Source: Pantoea stewartii subsp. stewartii (GTDB lineage: Bacteria; Pseudomonadota; Gammaproteobacteria; Enterobacterales; Enterobacteriaceae). Taken from it: a stretch of 56,447 nucleotides of DNA. The stretch is taken from the NCBI RefSeq assembly GCF_008801695.1, contig NZ_VZPF01000027.1:1-56447 (forward strand). The letters are read 5' to 3'. How positions within the stretch are numbered: position 1 is the stretch's first letter; each line of letters begins with the position of its first letter. The notes beneath the pieces are model-generated. The model had not been told where the DNA came from and did no database searches. It saw nothing but the letters and a program-made list of their open reading frames with translations. The position numbers and the translations under genes are program-made. Below are positions 46,405 through 55,042 of this stretch, piece after piece.

Positions 46405-47907
46405 ATGCTACATCTGTTTGCTGGTCTCGATCTTAGCACCGGCCTGTTACTGGTTCTTGCTCTGCTGTTTGTATTGTTTTACGAAGCAATTAACGGCTTC
46501 CATGATACGGCCAACGCGGTTGCGACGGTCATCTATACACGCGCTATGCGTGCTCAGCTTGCTGTGTTAATGGCTGGGGTATTCAATTTCTTTGGCGTGC
46601 TGCTCGGCGGATTAAGCGTGGCTTACGCCATCGTGCATATGCTCCCGACCGATCTGCTGCTCAATGTTGGCTCCGCTCACGGTCTTGCTATGGTCTTCTC
46701 CATGCTGCTGGCCGCGATTATCTGGAACCTGGGAACGTGGTATTTAGGGCTTCCGGCCTCCAGTTCTCACACCCTGATCGGCGCGATTATCGGTATTGGC
46801 CTGACCAATGCGTTAATGAGCGGGACATCGGTGGTGGATGCGCTTAACATTCCGAAAGTGCTGAATATCTTCCTGTCGCTCATTCTCTCCCCCATTGTCG
46901 GTCTGGTGATTGCGGGCAGCCTGATTTTCCTTCTGCGCCGTTACTGGAGCAACACTAAAAAGCGTGCACGCATTCATATGACGCCCGCTGACCGTGAGAA
47001 GATTGACGGCAAGAAAAAACCGCCTTTCTGGACCCGTACCGCCCTGATTGTCTCCGCCATTGGCGTCAGTTATTCACATGGTGCTAACGACGGGCAAAAA
47101 GGCATTGGTCTGATTATGCTGGTCCTGATTGGCGTTGCGCCAGCGGGCTTTGTGGTCAATATGAACGCGTCGTGTTACGACATCACGCGAACGCGCGATG
47201 CTGTGAATCACCTGGAACAGTATTACCAGCAGCACAGCGAATCACTGACCCATATTATCCAGATGGCACCGCCTAAGCTGCCCACGCCGGAAGAAGTCGA
47301 ACCCACCAGTCCCAAAGAGTTTCACTGCGACAGTGCGCGTGCGCTTCAGGCCGTGCAGCGTGCGCAGGTGCTTCTGAACAATCTGCAAAATTACAACGAC
47401 TTGTCGGTTGAGCAACGCAGCCAGATGCGTCGCCTCTTGTTGTGTATTTCCGATACGGCCGATAAAGCGGCGAAGCTGCCGGAAACCTCGCCAGAGGATA
47501 AACGCTTCCTGGGCAAGCTCAAAGGCGACCTGCTGAACACCATTGAGTACGCCCCGGTGTGGATTATCATGGCGGTCGCACTGGCATTGGGAATCGGCAC
47601 GATGATTGGCTGGCGCCGTGTGGCCACCACCATCGGTGAGAAAATCGGTAAAAAAGGCATGACGTATGCGCAGGGCATGTCGGCGCAGGTTACTGCCGCA
47701 GTGTCCATAGGGATTGCCAGCTACACCGGCATGCCGGTTTCCACGACCCACATCCTTTCGTCTTCCGTGGCCGGCACCATGCTGGTCGACGGTGGCGGAC
47801 TGCAGAGTAAAACGATCAAAAACATCGCCATGGCCTGGGTTTTCACCCTGCCGGTCTGTATTTTGTTATCAGGTTCACTCTACTGGATAGCGCTGAAGCT
47901 CATCTGA
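46405..47907 (+). CDS. pitA: Low-affinity inorganic phosphate transporter PitA
   Basis: The 500-residue membrane protein matches E. coli PitA (499), which imports phosphate with divalent metals such as zinc. The start [14 protein letters not shown] at 46405 is chosen because it matches the E. coli N-terminus. Conserved segments are [36 protein letters not shown] and [17 protein letters not shown], the duplicated Pit signatures. The central soluble loop (about residues 260-390) is divergent. Confidence 0.96.
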   Translation: MLHLFAGLDLSTGLLLVLALLFVLFYEAINGFHDTANAVATVIYTRAMRAQLAVLMAGVFNFFGVLLGGLSVAYAIVHMLPTDLLLNVGSAHGLAMVFSMLLAAIIWNLGTWYLGLPASSSHTLIGAIIGIGLTNALMSGTSVVDALNIPKVLNIFLSLILSPIVGLVIAGSLIFLLRRYWSNTKKRARIHMTPADREKIDGKKKPPFWTRTALIVSAIGVSYSHGANDGQKGIGLIMLVLIGVAPAGFVVNMNASCYDITRTRDAVNHLEQYYQQHSESLTHIIQMAPPKLPTPEEVEPTSPKEFHCDSARALQAVQRAQVLLNNLQNYNDLSVEQRSQMRRLLLCISDTADKAAKLPETSPEDKRFLGKLKGDLLNTIEYAPVWIIMAVALALGIGTMIGWRRVATTIGEKIGKKGMTYAQGMSAQVTAAVSIGIASYTGMPVSTTHILSSSVAGTMLVDGGGLQSKTIKNIAMAWVFTLPVCILLSGSLYWIALKLI

Positions 47908-47922
47908 GTAAGCAGCACATCA

Positions 47923-47945
47923 GGGCGACTTCGGTCGCCCTTTTT
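47923..47945 (+). terminator. Terminator of pitA
   Basis: GGGCGAC (47923-47929) and GTCGCCC (47934-47940) pair with a TTCG tetraloop, followed by TTTTT. It may also serve the convergent uspB gene. Confidence 0.9.
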
Positions 47946-48279
47946 AATGCCAGATAGCCAGGGCGATCAAACTGATAATGACTAATCCGCACAGCGAACT
48001 GGTCAACAAAAACAAGCCTCTTACCCGCTCACACCGGCGAATAAATTCGTCATCATGATGATCAAGATAGCGCCTTGCCCAGATATAGCGGACCAGCCGC
48101 ACCTGCTTGCCAGGCTGACCATGGGAGGTGAAAAAACCCGCGCCGTCAACATATTGGTATAAGAGGGGATCGCAACCCCGCAGAACCACCAGCAGCGCAC
48201 GCAACGAAGAGAAATAGCGCGCCATATTTACAAGGCATACCACACAAAGAGCCCAAAAAAGCGCGATAGTGCTGATCAT
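47944..48279 (-). CDS. uspB: Universal stress protein B
   Basis: The 111-residue protein is the length of E. coli UspB, an inner-membrane protein with two helices ([17 protein letters not shown] and [21 protein letters not shown]), controlled by sigma-S in E. coli. The ATG at 48279 has a strong AAGGAGG. It is divergent from uspA and shares the 424-bp upstream region. Confidence 0.95.
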   Translation of the reverse strand: MISTIALFWALCVVCLVNMARYFSSLRALLVVLRGCDPLLYQYVDGAGFFTSHGQPGKQVRLVRYIWARRYLDHHDDEFIRRCERVRGLFLLTSSLCGLVIISLIALAIWH

Positions 48280-48703
48280 GTCACCCTCCTTACCGGCACC
48301 GCAGAACAGTGCAGAACGCGCACCGTGCTGAACAGTCCCTGCAGAATTTGCCAACAACCCCGTTAAGCGATTTGTAGTTTTATTTTTGAATCATCAGAAA
48401 AGTAACAGCCATGTGATCAAGGCTGCTTTTTTTAGTTTAGGAGAAATGTTCAATTTTTTACCAGCGAGGATTTTCGTTTTATACGAGTAAAAATCGTTCA
48501 TCATTGATCTTATTCACAAGCCAGACGGCTTCAGAAGCATTTGTTAACACACAGGGCTATACTTTCAGGTATAACAAAAGCATTGCCTGTATTGCAGGTT
48601 ACCCATTTTGGTGGCGCTCATCGCCCGTTCGCGCAATGGATTTCGCAGCTGTGACGCGTCTGGAAACCGCTGCCATTCTGAATCTCGTGGAAGGAGTTAT
48701 ATC
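48280..48703. promoter_or_regulatory. uspB/uspA divergent control region
   Basis: A 424-bp gap between the divergent stress genes. A TATACT hexamer near 48557 is the best -10 candidate for uspA, with no strong -35. In E. coli uspB is sigma-S dependent and uspA depends on sigma-70 with several regulators. I see no gene; a short plus-strand frame at 48504-48725 lacks support. Confidence 0.4.
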
Positions 48704-49141
48704 ATGGCTTATAAACATATCCTGATTGCAGTCGATCTTTCGCCAGAAAGTCAGTTATTAGTGGATAAAGCTGTCTCGCTCGCGCGCCCTTACGACGCCA
48801 AAATTTCGCTGATTCATGTCGATGTGAATTACTCTGATCTGTACACCGGCCTGATTGACGTCAACCTGGGCGATATGCAAAAGCGGATTTCTGAAGAAAC
48901 CCATCTGGCGCTGAAAAATCTGTCAGATGCGGCGGGCTATCCCATCACCGAAACCCTGAGCGGCAGTGGCGATCTGGGCCAGGTGCTGGTCGATGCGATT
49001 AAAAAATACGACGTGGACATGGTGGTGTGCGGTCATCATCAGGACTTCTGGAGCAAGCTGATGTCATCAGCGCGTCAGTTGATCAACACCGTGCATATCG
49101 ACATGTTGATCGTGCCACTGCGCGACGAGGATGACGAATAA
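48704..49141 (+). CDS. uspA: Universal stress protein A
   Basis: The 145-residue cytoplasmic UspA protein is induced by growth arrest and starvation. It begins [19 protein letters not shown], as in E. coli, and has the conserved C-terminal [13 protein letters not shown]. The start at 48704 has AAGGAG just upstream. In E. coli dtpB (a peptide symporter) lies between uspA and rsmJ; it is absent here. Confidence 0.96.
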   Translation: MAYKHILIAVDLSPESQLLVDKAVSLARPYDAKISLIHVDVNYSDLYTGLIDVNLGDMQKRISEETHLALKNLSDAAGYPITETLSGSGDLGQVLVDAIKKYDVDMVVCGHHQDFWSKLMSSARQLINTVHIDMLIVPLRDEDDE

Positions 49142-49153
49142 CCCGCACGAAAA

Positions 49154-49198
49154 AAGCCGGGGCGGTTGACGTGAAGGAACGTCGTCGCCGACCGGCTT
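49154..49198. terminator. Hairpin between uspA and rsmJ
   Basis: AAGCCGG (49154-49160) and CCGGCTT (49192-49198) form the outer stem, with GGCG/CGCC pairing inside. A run of A residues precedes it, which reads as T on the minus strand, so it can terminate rsmJ; it also lies just after uspA. Confidence 0.65.
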
Positions 49199-49205
49199 GA
49201 CATGA

Positions 49206-49958
49206 CTACTCCGCGAGCGGCGGATAGATATCGAAGCGGTGGCTTTTCGTGACCACCGCAGACTGCGTACCGACACCGGCCAGCGGTGGCGCATAATCAG
49301 GACGTTTCACCACGATACGCTTCTTTGCCAGACGGCGGGCCGGTTCCAGCAAGGCATCCGCATCCTCATCCGCGCCGACTAATGACTGAAACACCCGCAT
49401 CTCTTTTTTCACCATGGCGCTTTTTTGTCGATGGGGATACATAGGATCGAGATAAACCACATCTGGCGGTGGCGCAATATCGGTGAGTGCCTGAATACTG
49501 GAGGCATGAATCAGTGAAAGACGCTCACGCAGCCAGCCACCAATTTCCGCATCCTGATAGCCACGCGCCAGCCCGTCTTCCAGCAGTGCCGCCACCACGG
49601 GATGCCGTTCCAGCATGCGCACCCGACAGCCTAAGGCCGCCAGCACAAACGCATCGCGCCCTAACCCGGCGGTCGCATCCACCACATCGGGCAGGTAACT
49701 GCCTTTAATGCCGACCGCTTTTGCTACCGCTTCGCCACGGCCACCGCCAAAACGCCGGCGATGCGCCATGGCACCGGAAACAAAATCCACGAAGATGCCG
49801 CCCAGTTTAGGCTCATCCCGCTTACGCAGTTCAAGATGCGTTGCGGTCTTTACCAGCGCCAGCACCGCATCGTCACAATGCGTCAGTTGCCAGCGTTCGG
49901 CCAAAACAGATAAGGCACCGTCACCGGCGCCTGTTTCATCAAACAAACAAATTTTCAC
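49206..49958 (-). CDS. rsmJ: 16S rRNA (guanine1516-N2)-methyltransferase RsmJ
   Basis: This 250-residue methyltransferase modifies G1516 of 16S rRNA. The SAM loop is [19 protein letters not shown] (about residues 104-122) and the catalytic motif is YLDPMYP. The GTG at 49958 is chosen since it gives the family start VKICLFDE and the E. coli length. An upstream in-frame ATG lies inside prlC. The start is 7 bp after the prlC stop, so prlC-rsmJ is an operon. Confidence 0.94.
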   Translation of the reverse strand: MKICLFDETGAGDGALSVLAERWQLTHCDDAVLALVKTATHLELRKRDEPKLGGIFVDFVSGAMAHRRRFGGGRGEAVAKAVGIKGSYLPDVVDATAGLGRDAFVLAALGCRVRMLERHPVVAALLEDGLARGYQDAEIGGWLRERLSLIHASSIQALTDIAPPPDVVYLDPMYPHRQKSAMVKKEMRVFQSLVGADEDADALLEPARRLAKKRIVVKRPDYAPPLAGVGTQSAVVTKSHRFDIYPPLAE

Positions 49959-49965
49959 GTACGGC

Positions 49966-52008
49966 TTATCCCTGAATACCGTAGTGTTCCAGCATGGCAT
50001 CCAGCTGAGGCTCACGGCCACGGAAGCGTTTAAACAGCTCCATCGGTTCTTCCGAACCGCCGCGCGTCAGAATGTTGTCGAGGAAGGACTGACCGGTTTC
50101 GCGGTTAAAAATGCCCTCTTCTTCAAAACGTGAATACGCATCCGCCGCCAGTACATCGGCCCACAGATAGCTGTAATAACCCGCTGCGTATCCGCCCGCG
50201 AAGATATGGCTGAACGCATGCGGGAAGCGGCCCCATTCCGGGCTGGGAACCACGGCGACTTTGCTTTTCACTTCGCGCAGCGTCTCCAGGATCTGTGCGC
50301 CTTTTTCTGGGTTGAATTCAGTATGCAGACGGAAATCGAACAGACCGAACTCCAGCTGGCGCAGGATGAACAACGCCGCCTGGTAATTTTTCGCTGCCAG
50401 CATCTTATTCAGCAGGTCTTCAGGCAGTGGCTCGCCGGTTTCGTAGTGCCCGGAAATAAACGCCAGCGCCTCCGGCTCCCAGCACCAGTTCTCCATGAAC
50501 TGACTTGGCAGTTCCACCGCATCCCATGGCACACCGTTAATGCCTGACACGCCAGCCGCCTCAACGCGGGTCAGCATGTGGTGCAGGCCGTGACCAAACT
50601 CATGGAACAGGGTGATCACTTCGTCGTGCGTGAACAGCGCCGGTTTACCATTGACGGGACGGTTAAAGTTACAGGTCAGGTAAGCGACCGGTTTTTGCAG
50701 GCTGCCATCGGCTTTACGCATCTGCCCAACGCAGTCATCCATCCACGCGCCGCCACGCTTATGCTCACGCGCATACAGGTCAAGGTAGAAGCTGCCGCGC
50801 AGCTCGCCACTTTCATCAAACAGATCGAAGAAACGCACATCCGGGTGATAAACATCCACATCCGTCCGCTCTTTGGCGGTGATGCCATAGATGCGTTTGA
50901 CGACTTCAAACAGGCCAGACACCGCACGGGATTCCGGGAAGTAAGGACGCAGTTGCTCATCACTAATGGTGTAGAGGTGCTGTTTCTGTTTTTCGCCATA
51001 GTAGGTCAGATCCCAGGGATTCATGGTCTCCACGCCGTACTCTTTCTTCGCGAAAGCACGCAACTGCGCCAGCTCTTTCTCGCCCTGTGGACGTGCGCGG
51101 TCGGCCAGATCGTTCAGGAAATCGATCACCTGAGCAGGGCTTTGCGCCATTTTGGTTGCCAGCGATTTATCCGCGAAGGAGTCGAAACCCAGCAGCTGAG
51201 CCAGTTCGTGGCGCAGAGCCAGCTCCTCGGCCATAATCGGGCCGTTATCCCATTTGCCCGCATTAGGGCCTTGATCGGAGGCGCGGGTGGAATAAGCACG
51301 ATACATTTCTTCACGCAACGCGGCGTTATCACAGTAGGTCATCACCGGCAGGTAGCTGGGAATATCCAGCGTCAGCAACCAGCCTTCCTGACCTTTGGCT
51401 TCAGCCTGCGCTTTCGCTGCGGCCAGTGCGCTCTCCGGCATGCCCGACAGTTCGCTTTCGTCAGTGATCAGCTTGCTCCAGCCCATCGTGGCATCCAGCA
51501 CGTTGTTACTGTAGGCAGAGCCCAGCTCAGACAAACGCGCGGCAATTTCGCCATAGCGCTGCTGCTTGTCTTTTTCCAGACCAATCCCGGACAGTTCAAA
51601 GTCACGCAGGGCGTTATCGACGGCTTTCTGCTGCGCCTGATCCAGCGTGCGGTAATGACTGCCTTCCTTTAAATCCCGGTAAGCCTGATAGAGCCCTTCG
51701 TGCTGACCAACCCAGGTACTGTACTCAGACAGCAGCGGCAGCGTTTGCTCGTAGGCTTCACGCAGTTCCGGGCTGTTTTTAACCGAGTTCAGATGGCTGA
51801 CCGGCGAAAAAATACGGCTCAGGCGATCGTCGGCTTCTGCCAGCGGCTGGACAAGATTATCCCAGGTGTAAGGTGCGCCGTGCGCTACCACTTTTTCCAC
51901 CATCGCCCGGCATTCATTTAAAACGTCGGTCACGGCAGGCACCACGTGCTCAGGCTTAATCGCCGAAAACGGGGGAAGCGTGAACGAGGTGAGTAACGGA
52001 TTAGTCAT
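49966..52008 (-). CDS. prlC: Oligopeptidase A (PrlC)
   Basis: The 680-residue M3-family zinc metallopeptidase has the HEFGHGLHH motif (about residue 470) and the C-terminal [14 protein letters not shown]. It degrades oligopeptides, including cleaved signal peptides, in the cytoplasm. The ATG at 52008 gives the E. coli start MTNPLLT and has AAAGGA upstream. In E. coli the next gene upstream is rlmJ; here an integrated element lies in that gap. Confidence 0.96.
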   Translation of the reverse strand: MTNPLLTSFTLPPFSAIKPEHVVPAVTDVLNECRAMVEKVVAHGAPYTWDNLVQPLAEADDRLSRIFSPVSHLNSVKNSPELREAYEQTLPLLSEYSTWVGQHEGLYQAYRDLKEGSHYRTLDQAQQKAVDNALRDFELSGIGLEKDKQQRYGEIAARLSELGSAYSNNVLDATMGWSKLITDESELSGMPESALAAAKAQAEAKGQEGWLLTLDIPSYLPVMTYCDNAALREEMYRAYSTRASDQGPNAGKWDNGPIMAEELALRHELAQLLGFDSFADKSLATKMAQSPAQVIDFLNDLADRARPQGEKELAQLRAFAKKEYGVETMNPWDLTYYGEKQKQHLYTISDEQLRPYFPESRAVSGLFEVVKRIYGITAKERTDVDVYHPDVRFFDLFDESGELRGSFYLDLYAREHKRGGAWMDDCVGQMRKADGSLQKPVAYLTCNFNRPVNGKPALFTHDEVITLFHEFGHGLHHMLTRVEAAGVSGINGVPWDAVELPSQFMENWCWEPEALAFISGHYETGEPLPEDLLNKMLAAKNYQAALFILRQLEFGLFDFRLHTEFNPEKGAQILETLREVKSKVAVVPSPEWGRFPHAFSHIFAGGYAAGYYSYLWADVLAADAYSRFEEEGIFNRETGQSFLDNILTRGGSEEPMELFKRFRGREPQLDAMLEHYGIQG

Positions 52009-52518
52009 AGCGCAGTCCTTTAACAATGTGTGGGGCGCGATGAATCGCGCAACGCAATCTTATTAACATGCGGTCTGGAATGCTGAAAATCAATGGTGTA
52101 ACCGGTCATGAATAGCAGAATAGCGCCAGGCTGGCCTTCCGCCGGCGTTTGGATTAACCATAGCAGAGGATAAAACAGGCTAACACACCGATGGCGTAGA
52201 AGGTTTACCCTGTAATCCAGGGCCAGAGGCCCGCTGCCGTGCGCGAAATGCCAGCAATTATTCTTATCTGTCGTTATAATCGGGCCAACTTGATTATTTT
52301 TAGCTTCAACCGCGGACATACCCTTTTTTATGTTGAGTTATCGCCACAATTATCATTTATGGTTTTTGTGCTTTCTTATGCTTTCTCTATTTCATTATTT
52401 ATCAAACACTTAACGCCCAAAACCCACTGTATATTGTTCCAGTGCTTTTTGACGTTTGCGTAGTTATGCGGCAGACTGTGGGGTAATCGGTGGGGTAACA
52501 AAATCGGCGTAAACCAGA
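52009..52518. other. Junction between prlC and the integrated satellite
   Basis: No convincing gene is present. The left half should hold the prlC promoter; composition becomes AT-rich from about 52290 on, so the left attachment site probably lies between 52250 and 52480. I find no tRNA or tmRNA sequence. Two direct repeats TGGGGTAA at 52479-52486 and 52491-52498 (12-bp spacing) lie just before the integrase and resemble arm-type integrase sites found beside other P4-type integrases. Confidence 0.5.
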
Positions 52519-53745
52519 ATGGCATCGACCATAAACAGGCTCAGCGACAGAAAGCTACGATCATTCCTTGGTGTTCCGGCAGAGAAAATCAAAAAAATTT
52601 CTGACGGTGCAGGCCTTATGGTCCGCATTACCAAAACTGGATCCGTAACGTGGCTCTATAAATACCGCCTGGGTGGACGTGAGGCTGAGGCTAAGCTGGC
52701 TACGCTGGGCCGATATCCTGACCTGAGCCTGTCTAAAGCGCGGGAACTACGCGACCAGTGCCGCCAGTGGCTTGCAGAAGGGCTGGATCCGCAGAGAATG
52801 CTAAAGCTGGACAGACAGACCACGCTTAAGCCTGCCACGGTGAGGGATGCGATTAACTACTGGCTGACTGAATATGTTGATGGAAACCTCGTCAACGACA
52901 CCAGATACCGTGAACGCTTCGATAACCACATCATGCCCCATATTGGCGACATGGCCCTTTCTGACTGCGAAACGCACCACTGGCTGACCTGCCTTGCCCG
53001 GACAAAGAAAACAGCCCCCAGCGTGGCCGGGATGCTCCTGCAAATGTCACAGCAGGCTTTTAAGTTTTGCCGGGTGCGACGATTTGCCGTTTACCACGCG
53101 CTGGACGGCCTGACGATGCAGGATATCGGGGTAAAGGTGAACAGGCGTAAGCGTGTTCTGTCGAACCGTGAATTACGCGATCTGCTCACCGCCCTGCATA
53201 GCGACTTCTTTGCACCCTACTATCAGAACATTATTTTCCTGCTGCTGGCTTTTGGGGCCCGAACGGTAGAACTGAGACTTTCAGAAATCAGAGAATGGGA
53301 TTTACGGGAAAACCTCTGGACGGTACCAGAGAAACACAGCAAGTCAGGCGAGAAAATAATCAGGCCAATTCCTGACAGACTAATCCCGATGATTACCCGG
53401 CTTTTGGAAGAAAACAGGCATACAGGCTATTTGCTGGGCGAAATGAAAAAGAATACCGCAGTTAGCCAGGTTGGCGCATACGTGGCTAAGAGGCTGGGGC
53501 ACGATGAGCACTGGCGGTTGCACGATCTGCGCCGCACGTTCTCAACCTACATGAATGATTTAGGCATCCCGCCGCACATAGTTGAATTGCTTTTGGGGCA
53601 TTCTCTGGGCGGCGTCATGGCGGTTTACAATCGCAGTCTGTATCTGCCTGAAAAGCTGGACGCGTTGAATAAGTGGCTTGACCGTCTCGATGTTCTGTCA
53701 ACTAGGCATGAAAATGTTGTTTTATTAAAGGCTGGTGAAAAATGA
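52519..53745 (+). CDS. P4-type tyrosine integrase
   Basis: The 408-residue protein has an N-terminal DUF4102 arm-binding domain (GAGLMVRITKTGSVTWLYKY), a core-binding domain and a C-terminal catalytic domain. The catalytic residues are visible: arginine in FGARTVELR, HDLRR, GHSLG and tyrosine in AVYNRSLY. It should catalyse site-specific integration and excision of the element. Its target appears to be the prlC-rlmJ gap. The last codons overlap the next gene by 4 bp (ATGA). Confidence 0.95.
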   Translation: MASTINRLSDRKLRSFLGVPAEKIKKISDGAGLMVRITKTGSVTWLYKYRLGGREAEAKLATLGRYPDLSLSKARELRDQCRQWLAEGLDPQRMLKLDRQTTLKPATVRDAINYWLTEYVDGNLVNDTRYRERFDNHIMPHIGDMALSDCETHHWLTCLARTKKTAPSVAGMLLQMSQQAFKFCRVRRFAVYHALDGLTMQDIGVKVNRRKRVLSNRELRDLLTALHSDFFAPYYQNIIFLLLAFGARTVELRLSEIREWDLRENLWTVPEKHSKSGEKIIRPIPDRLIPMITRLLEENRHTGYLLGEMKKNTAVSQVGAYVAKRLGHDEHWRLHDLRRTFSTYMNDLGIPPHIVELLLGHSLGGVMAVYNRSLYLPEKLDALNKWLDRLDVLSTRHENVVLLKAGEK

Positions 53746-54392
53746 AAATGTTTAACAGAAACGCCTATGAGAGATTAGTTGCCCAAAGACTGGTTACTAT
53801 CGCTGAAGTTGTTAATTCTCTTTATGCAATAAACCCTAACACTAAAACAAAAGACTTGAGCGAAGAATATATTGAAGAAATTCAAGAGACTAGAAAAGCA
53901 GTTATCAGAAACATTCGCTATCTAAATATTCGCGTTGCAAGCGTTAATGAAGAAATAAACGCCGATTTAGCTTTTGCTGCTGCGTATGATTATTTAATGG
54001 AGGAAATAACACCGGAAGAAATCATTGAAAGAGTTAAAGAGGGGGTTATAGCTTTCCACTATAGCAATGACTGGCAAGAATACATGATGGCATTTGGAGG
54101 AAGAACACTTGTCGAACTTGTAGCACAAGTAAGAAAATCAGGTAGAGGTCAACATAGAAAGTCTGATGAAGAAGTTGGCACTTTTAAGATGATGGGGCTT
54201 CTTCTACAGCTATTGGCACAAAAACATCCTACAAAAAAGTATGGAAGCTATGAAAAGCCAACTATTTCTGAAATTTATAATGACGTACTTGTATTGATTG
54301 AAAACGGTTCTTTGACGACAAAGGGGGTTGGTAAATCAACATTTTCCGCTAAAGCATCGTTAGCCTTAAGAGCTTTGATCGATAATGAATAA
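53742..54392 (+). CDS. Hypothetical AT-rich protein coupled to the integrase
   Basis: I do not recognise this 216-residue protein. It is soluble and mostly helical by composition, rich in lysine, glutamate and isoleucine. Its base composition is clearly more AT-rich than the flanking int and alpA genes, a sign of separate origin. The ATG overlaps the integrase stop by 4 bp, so the two are translated together. No signal peptide, membrane segment or known catalytic motif is seen. Either a co-factor of excision or a cargo gene is possible. Confidence 0.75.
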   Translation: MKMFNRNAYERLVAQRLVTIAEVVNSLYAINPNTKTKDLSEEYIEEIQETRKAVIRNIRYLNIRVASVNEEINADLAFAAAYDYLMEEITPEEIIERVKEGVIAFHYSNDWQEYMMAFGGRTLVELVAQVRKSGRGQHRKSDEEVGTFKMMGLLLQLLAQKHPTKKYGSYEKPTISEIYNDVLVLIENGSLTTKGVGKSTFSAKASLALRALIDNE

Positions 54393-54440
54393 TAGTAACA
54401 AACTCACCGGTTAACTTTTCTCAACTTTCTATATTTCTTC

Positions 54441-54520
54441 TCATTCTCGCTCATTATGTCTCATTACGTTTCATCAGTGTTCACGGGGGTTCCTGTCCGT
54501 TCACTGTCGTTCATGGCATT
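54441..54520. repeat. Eight 10-bp phased repeats, consensus TCAYNNNNGT
   Basis: Starting at 54441, eight consecutive 10-bp units begin TC, and seven of the eight begin TCA: TCATT, TCATT, TCATT, TCATC, TCACG, TCCTG, TCACT, TCATG. The last two bases of most units are GT or TT. A partial unit TCAAC at 54421 extends the phase. The period equals one helical turn, so every unit faces the same side of DNA. Confidence 0.85.
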
Positions 54521-54530
54521 GCGAGGAAAA

Positions 54531-54548
54531 TTACTGAAATATCAGTAA
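54531..54548. promoter_or_regulatory. Palindrome in the satellite control region
   Basis: TTACTGAAATATCAGTAA consists of perfect 7-bp arms TTACTGA and TCAGTAA around AATA. It lies just after the phased repeats and about 190 bp before alpA, so it may be a repressor or excisionase site. Confidence 0.55.
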
Positions 54549-54608
54549 AATTCACTAGAATAACAATACTTTATAAGCAAGGGCGGGATAGATGTATCAA
54601 TCCGCATA

Positions 54609-54675
54609 TTTCAATGGATTTGGCTTCTTTCAATGGATTTGATGGTTTTTTTAATAGATTCCATTCTCAATGGAA
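54609..54675. repeat. CAATGGA repeats before alpA
   Basis: TTTCAATGGATTTG occurs at 54609-54622 and 54628-54641, 19 bp apart. A third CAATGGA copy lies in a palindrome TTCCATT-CTC-AATGGAA at 54659-54675. They lie 60-125 bp before the alpA start and look like sites for the AlpA-type regulator or another satellite repressor. Confidence 0.6.
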
Positions 54676-54733
54676 AGCTGGATAACCAGACAGTATTCTT
54701 GCTTCCACGAAACACAGAAACAGTGGAGGCAAC

Positions 54734-55042
54734 ATGCCAGAGACCTTATTTACCCCGCCTAACCCGGAGCAGCGCCGCGCCATTCTCGATGAGTACGCTT
54801 TCAAATACGACAAGCGTATTCGTGAGGATGAGTGCGGAGAAATTACCAGCCTTTCGCGCTCCAGTCGCTGGAAGATGGAGCAGGAAGGCCGCTTTCCGGC
54901 CCGCTGCCATTTTGGCCGCAATAGCTGTGCCTGGCTTCTCTCAGATGTGCTGTGGTGGGTGCGTAACCCGCCTGCTGTCGATAACGTCAACAATCCGTTT
55001 GGTCGAAAGGCCGGAGAAATGGGCGGGGAGGCTGCAGCCTGA
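54734..55042 (+). CDS. AlpA-family phage regulatory protein
   Basis: This 102-residue protein has an AlpA-like winged HTH: EITSLSRSSRWKMEQEGRFP (about residues 36-55) followed by WLLSDVLWWV. AlpA of CP4-57 activates excision of its element, and homologues are standard in P4-like satellites. The first 35 residues are an extension not found in short AlpA forms. A GGAGG lies upstream of the ATG. Its stop overlaps the next start (TGATG). Confidence 0.82.
   Translation: MPETLFTPPNPEQRRAILDEYAFKYDKRIREDECGEITSLSRSSRWKMEQEGRFPARCHFGRNSCAWLLSDVLWWVRNPPAVDNVNNPFGRKAGEMGGEAAA

Noticed and set aside
50578..51672. A 364-codon frame antisense to prlC
   Set aside because: It is a shadow of the highly conserved prlC coding strand; no family resemblance.
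52290..52518. tRNA gene as integration target of the P4-type integrase
   Set aside because: I looked for a cloverleaf with a TTC-loop and CCA end before the integrase and found none.
54441..54520. CRISPR array
   Set aside because: The phased units are only 10 bp long with no spacers, so this is an operator-type repeat and not CRISPR.
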